Source: Bradyrhizobium sp. 200 (GTDB taxonomy: Bacteria > Pseudomonadota > Alphaproteobacteria > Rhizobiales > Xanthobacteraceae). Taken from it: a DNA stretch of 64,000 bases. The translations under genes were made by a program, and so were the position numbers. Of the stretch, positions 62,594 to 64,000 are shown piece by piece. The first letter of the stretch is position 1, and the number at the start of each line of letters is the position of its first letter. The stretch is taken from NCBI RefSeq assembly GCF_023100945.1, contig NZ_CP064689.1:4818001-4882000 (forward strand). The letters run 5' to 3'. Under the pieces are notes generated by a model, which was not told the origin of the DNA, made no database searches, and saw only the letters and a program-made list of their open reading frames with translations.

Positions 62594-64000
62594 TCAATCG
62601 GGGCACTTTCCGGACACGATGGCCTCCGCCGAGTAGCAACCCCACTGACGTTCGTGGCCGGTAAGCGGCCGGCCTGTAGACGACAGCCCCGCACGGGACG
62701 GCGTTTGATAACGCCTGACAATAGCTTGCCTTGCTTCCGGAACTTGCCTTGCTTGCGGCCTGTCGCGGCTGGCCACCGGCTTGTTGGCGCGGCGCTTCTC
62801 GCATTCATTGTCGTCGTTGAGGAACGTGCCCGCCGCACATGTGATCCTGGTGCAGCGTTCGCCCTCGGCCTTGAAGCCGTGCTCGCAGACCAGCGGGCAC
62901 ACCCGTGACGACTTCAGCTTGATCGTATCGAGCGCATCGACGCTGGCGACCTTGGTGTCGAGCCTGGTCCCGGCGTGGCGGTTGAACAGCGTCAGCGACC
63001 GCTGCGAGGCGTTATTCCAGTTGCCATCGGCGTTGCCGGTCAGGCAGCCGACGCGGCGCAGTTCGGCCTGCACCGATTTGGTGACGTCGGCCTGCGGCGG
63101 CCCCGCGGCGAGGGCAGCAACGTTCACGGCGTTGTCAGCGGCAGCGGGCGCCGGAGTGGACGCCTTGTCGGCGGCGGCGCTTTCGGCGGCGACGCGCTTC
63201 TGCTCGGCCGCGGCCGCCTGCTCCTGCGCCACCTGCTTGGCCTTCTCGGCCGCAAGGCGCGCCTGCTCGGCAGCCCTGGCTTCGGCCTCGGCCTTGGCCT
63301 GCTGCGACTTCCGGGCGCCCTCGGCGGCGAGCCGCGCCCGCTCCTGTTCGGCCAACCGCGCTTTTTCGGTCGCCGCGACGCGCGCCTCCTCGGCGGCGAT
63401 CTTGTCGAGCTGCAGCTTGGCAAGGCTGGCGTAGAAACCATCGGGATATTGCCCGAGGAAGGCGTTGAGCGCGCTTCGGTTGCCGATCTGCAGCGCCAGC
63501 TCGTAATCGCGGCGGGCTTCGGCCTGCGCGCTGGGCGCGGGCGTCGCAGCAGCAGCCGGCGCCGGACGGGGCGCCGGCACCAGCGGCACGTCTTCGCCGC
63601 CGAGCGAACCATAGACAAACGGTTCCTGGCGGTTGCCGGTGGTCTTGAGCACCTCATCGCGCACGAAGCCGAAGGCGCGGCGCACGTCGAGACCAGGCTT
63701 GGTCAGATGATGCGACAGCGCCGTCGTGAACGGGCTGTTCTTGCCGTCGTCGCCGTCGGCGGCCGTGGAACCGGCCTTGGCCGAATAGGCGATCAGGACG
63801 TTCGGGCTGGTCGGCTCGACCTTGGCGAGACCCTGCCCGATCGCGCGCGAAGCGATGGTGCGCTTCATGGTCCGGGCGAACGGATTGTCGCGGCAGGCGT
63901 CGAGAATCACCAGCCGCAGCTTTCTGGCCGGCTCGATCGCGATCAGGATGCGGTCGAGCGAGAGGCCTTCGTCATAGATGTCGGTGTCGCGTTCCAGCCG
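62594..64000 (-). CDS. Caspase-family (peptidase C14-like) protein, 5' end outside window
   Basis: The frame is open from the window edge; 468 residues are visible. The visible part begins within a caspase-like domain (EGLSLDRILIAIEPARKLRLVILDACRDNPF), with the likely catalytic cysteine in DACRDN. Then come the SPFTTALSHHL and VRRAFGFVRDEV segments, a long Ala/Glu/Lys-rich coiled-coil (about 165-290 of the visible part: AEEARVAATEKARLAEQERA), a peptidoglycan-binding-like or related helical stretch (VQAELRRVGCLTGNADGNW), and a cysteine-containing C-terminus. Proteins of this layout occur in rhizobia and are poorly understood; a role in signalling or proteolysis is inferred. Confidence 0.82.
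   Translation of the reverse strand, partial: RLERDTDIYDEGLSLDRILIAIEPARKLRLVILDACRDNPFARTMKRTIASRAIGQGLAKVEPTSPNVLIAYSAKAGSTAADGDDGKNSPFTTALSHHLTKPGLDVRRAFGFVRDEVLKTTGNRQEPFVYGSLGGEDVPLVPAPRPAPAAAATPAPSAQAEARRDYELALQIGNRSALNAFLGQYPDGFYASLAKLQLDKIAAEEARVAATEKARLAEQERARLAAEGARKSQQAKAEAEARAAEQARLAAEKAKQVAQEQAAAAEQKRVAAESAAADKASTPAPAAADNAVNVAALAAGPPQADVTKSVQAELRRVGCLTGNADGNWNNASQRSLTLFNRHAGTRLDTKVASVDALDTIKLKSSRVCPLVCEHGFKAEGERCTRITCAAGTFLNDDNECEKRRANKPVASRDRPQARQVPEARQAIVRRYQTPSRAGLSSTGRPLTGHERQWGCYSAEAIVSGKCPD

Noticed and set aside
1..64000. CRISPR arrays, complete insertion sequences or prophage genes
   Set aside because: No regularly spaced direct repeats, transposase or phage structural genes were seen. 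The only tandem repeats are the two-unit ones at 53654-53690 and 62506-62551.

Overview
The window looks like chromosome of an alphaproteobacterium of the Bradyrhizobium/Nitrobacteraceae type. The evidence is the GC-rich coding, the housekeeping block rpoZ-rsh-pdxJ-acpS-lepB-rnc-era-recO-parC in the usual alphaproteobacterial order, paired Bradyrhizobium-style porins, several DUF3551 small secreted proteins, and many palindromic intergenic repeats. The assignment rests on recalled protein families only; no database search was run.

Layout. 1-2.7 kb: a serine hydrolase cut by the window edge and a class III nucleotide cyclase. 2.7-16.2 kb: a dense arsenic island. It holds arsR, aioBA (arsenite oxidase), the aquaporin aqpS, an arsR-arsC fusion, an arsenate-linked GAPDH, arsJ, arsH, two further arsR genes, an ArsO-like flavoprotein with a cysteine-rich tail, and two tandem MFS transporters. 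No ArsB or Acr3 pump and no aioXSR regulators are visible. As(V) can be dealt with by GAPDH plus ArsJ (export as arseno-phosphoglycerate) or by ArsC reduction followed by AqpS efflux, while AioBA reoxidises As(III) in the periplasm. 16.2-25.8 kb: RidA, a DMT transporter with a divergent XRE regulator, a TSUP permease, then a metal-resistance run (dmeF, an MFS, chrB-chrA, a CzcD-type exporter). 25.9-29.3 kb: a PQQ-dependent dehydrogenase and a GntR/stomatin-like pair.

29.3-40.1 kb is the conserved housekeeping block on the minus strand. 40.5-47 kb holds a NYN-domain protein, a type 5 uracil-DNA glycosylase, a peroxiredoxin, smpB, mscL, dapA and a soluble lytic transglycosylase. 47.1-53.6 kb is a minus-strand group of secreted proteins: a HAD-family protein, a glycine-rich protein, and an operon of a formylglycine-generating enzyme followed by two sulfatases, preceded by two tandem FNR/FixK-like boxes. 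53.8-62.3 kb is rich in envelope proteins: an outer-membrane channel of the phenol-degradation meta family, two convergent paralogous porins with a conserved leader, four DUF3551 genes (one with a duplicated domain), tRNA-Ser(GCT) and a broken GIY-YIG gene. The window ends inside a caspase-like protein.

The most interesting parts are the arsenic island (its cysteine-tailed flavoprotein branch and shared operator motif), the sulfatase/FGE operon with paired FNR-type boxes, a conserved hairpin shared by the dmeF and chrB upstream regions, and the duplicated porin leader with a possibly covarying hairpin.
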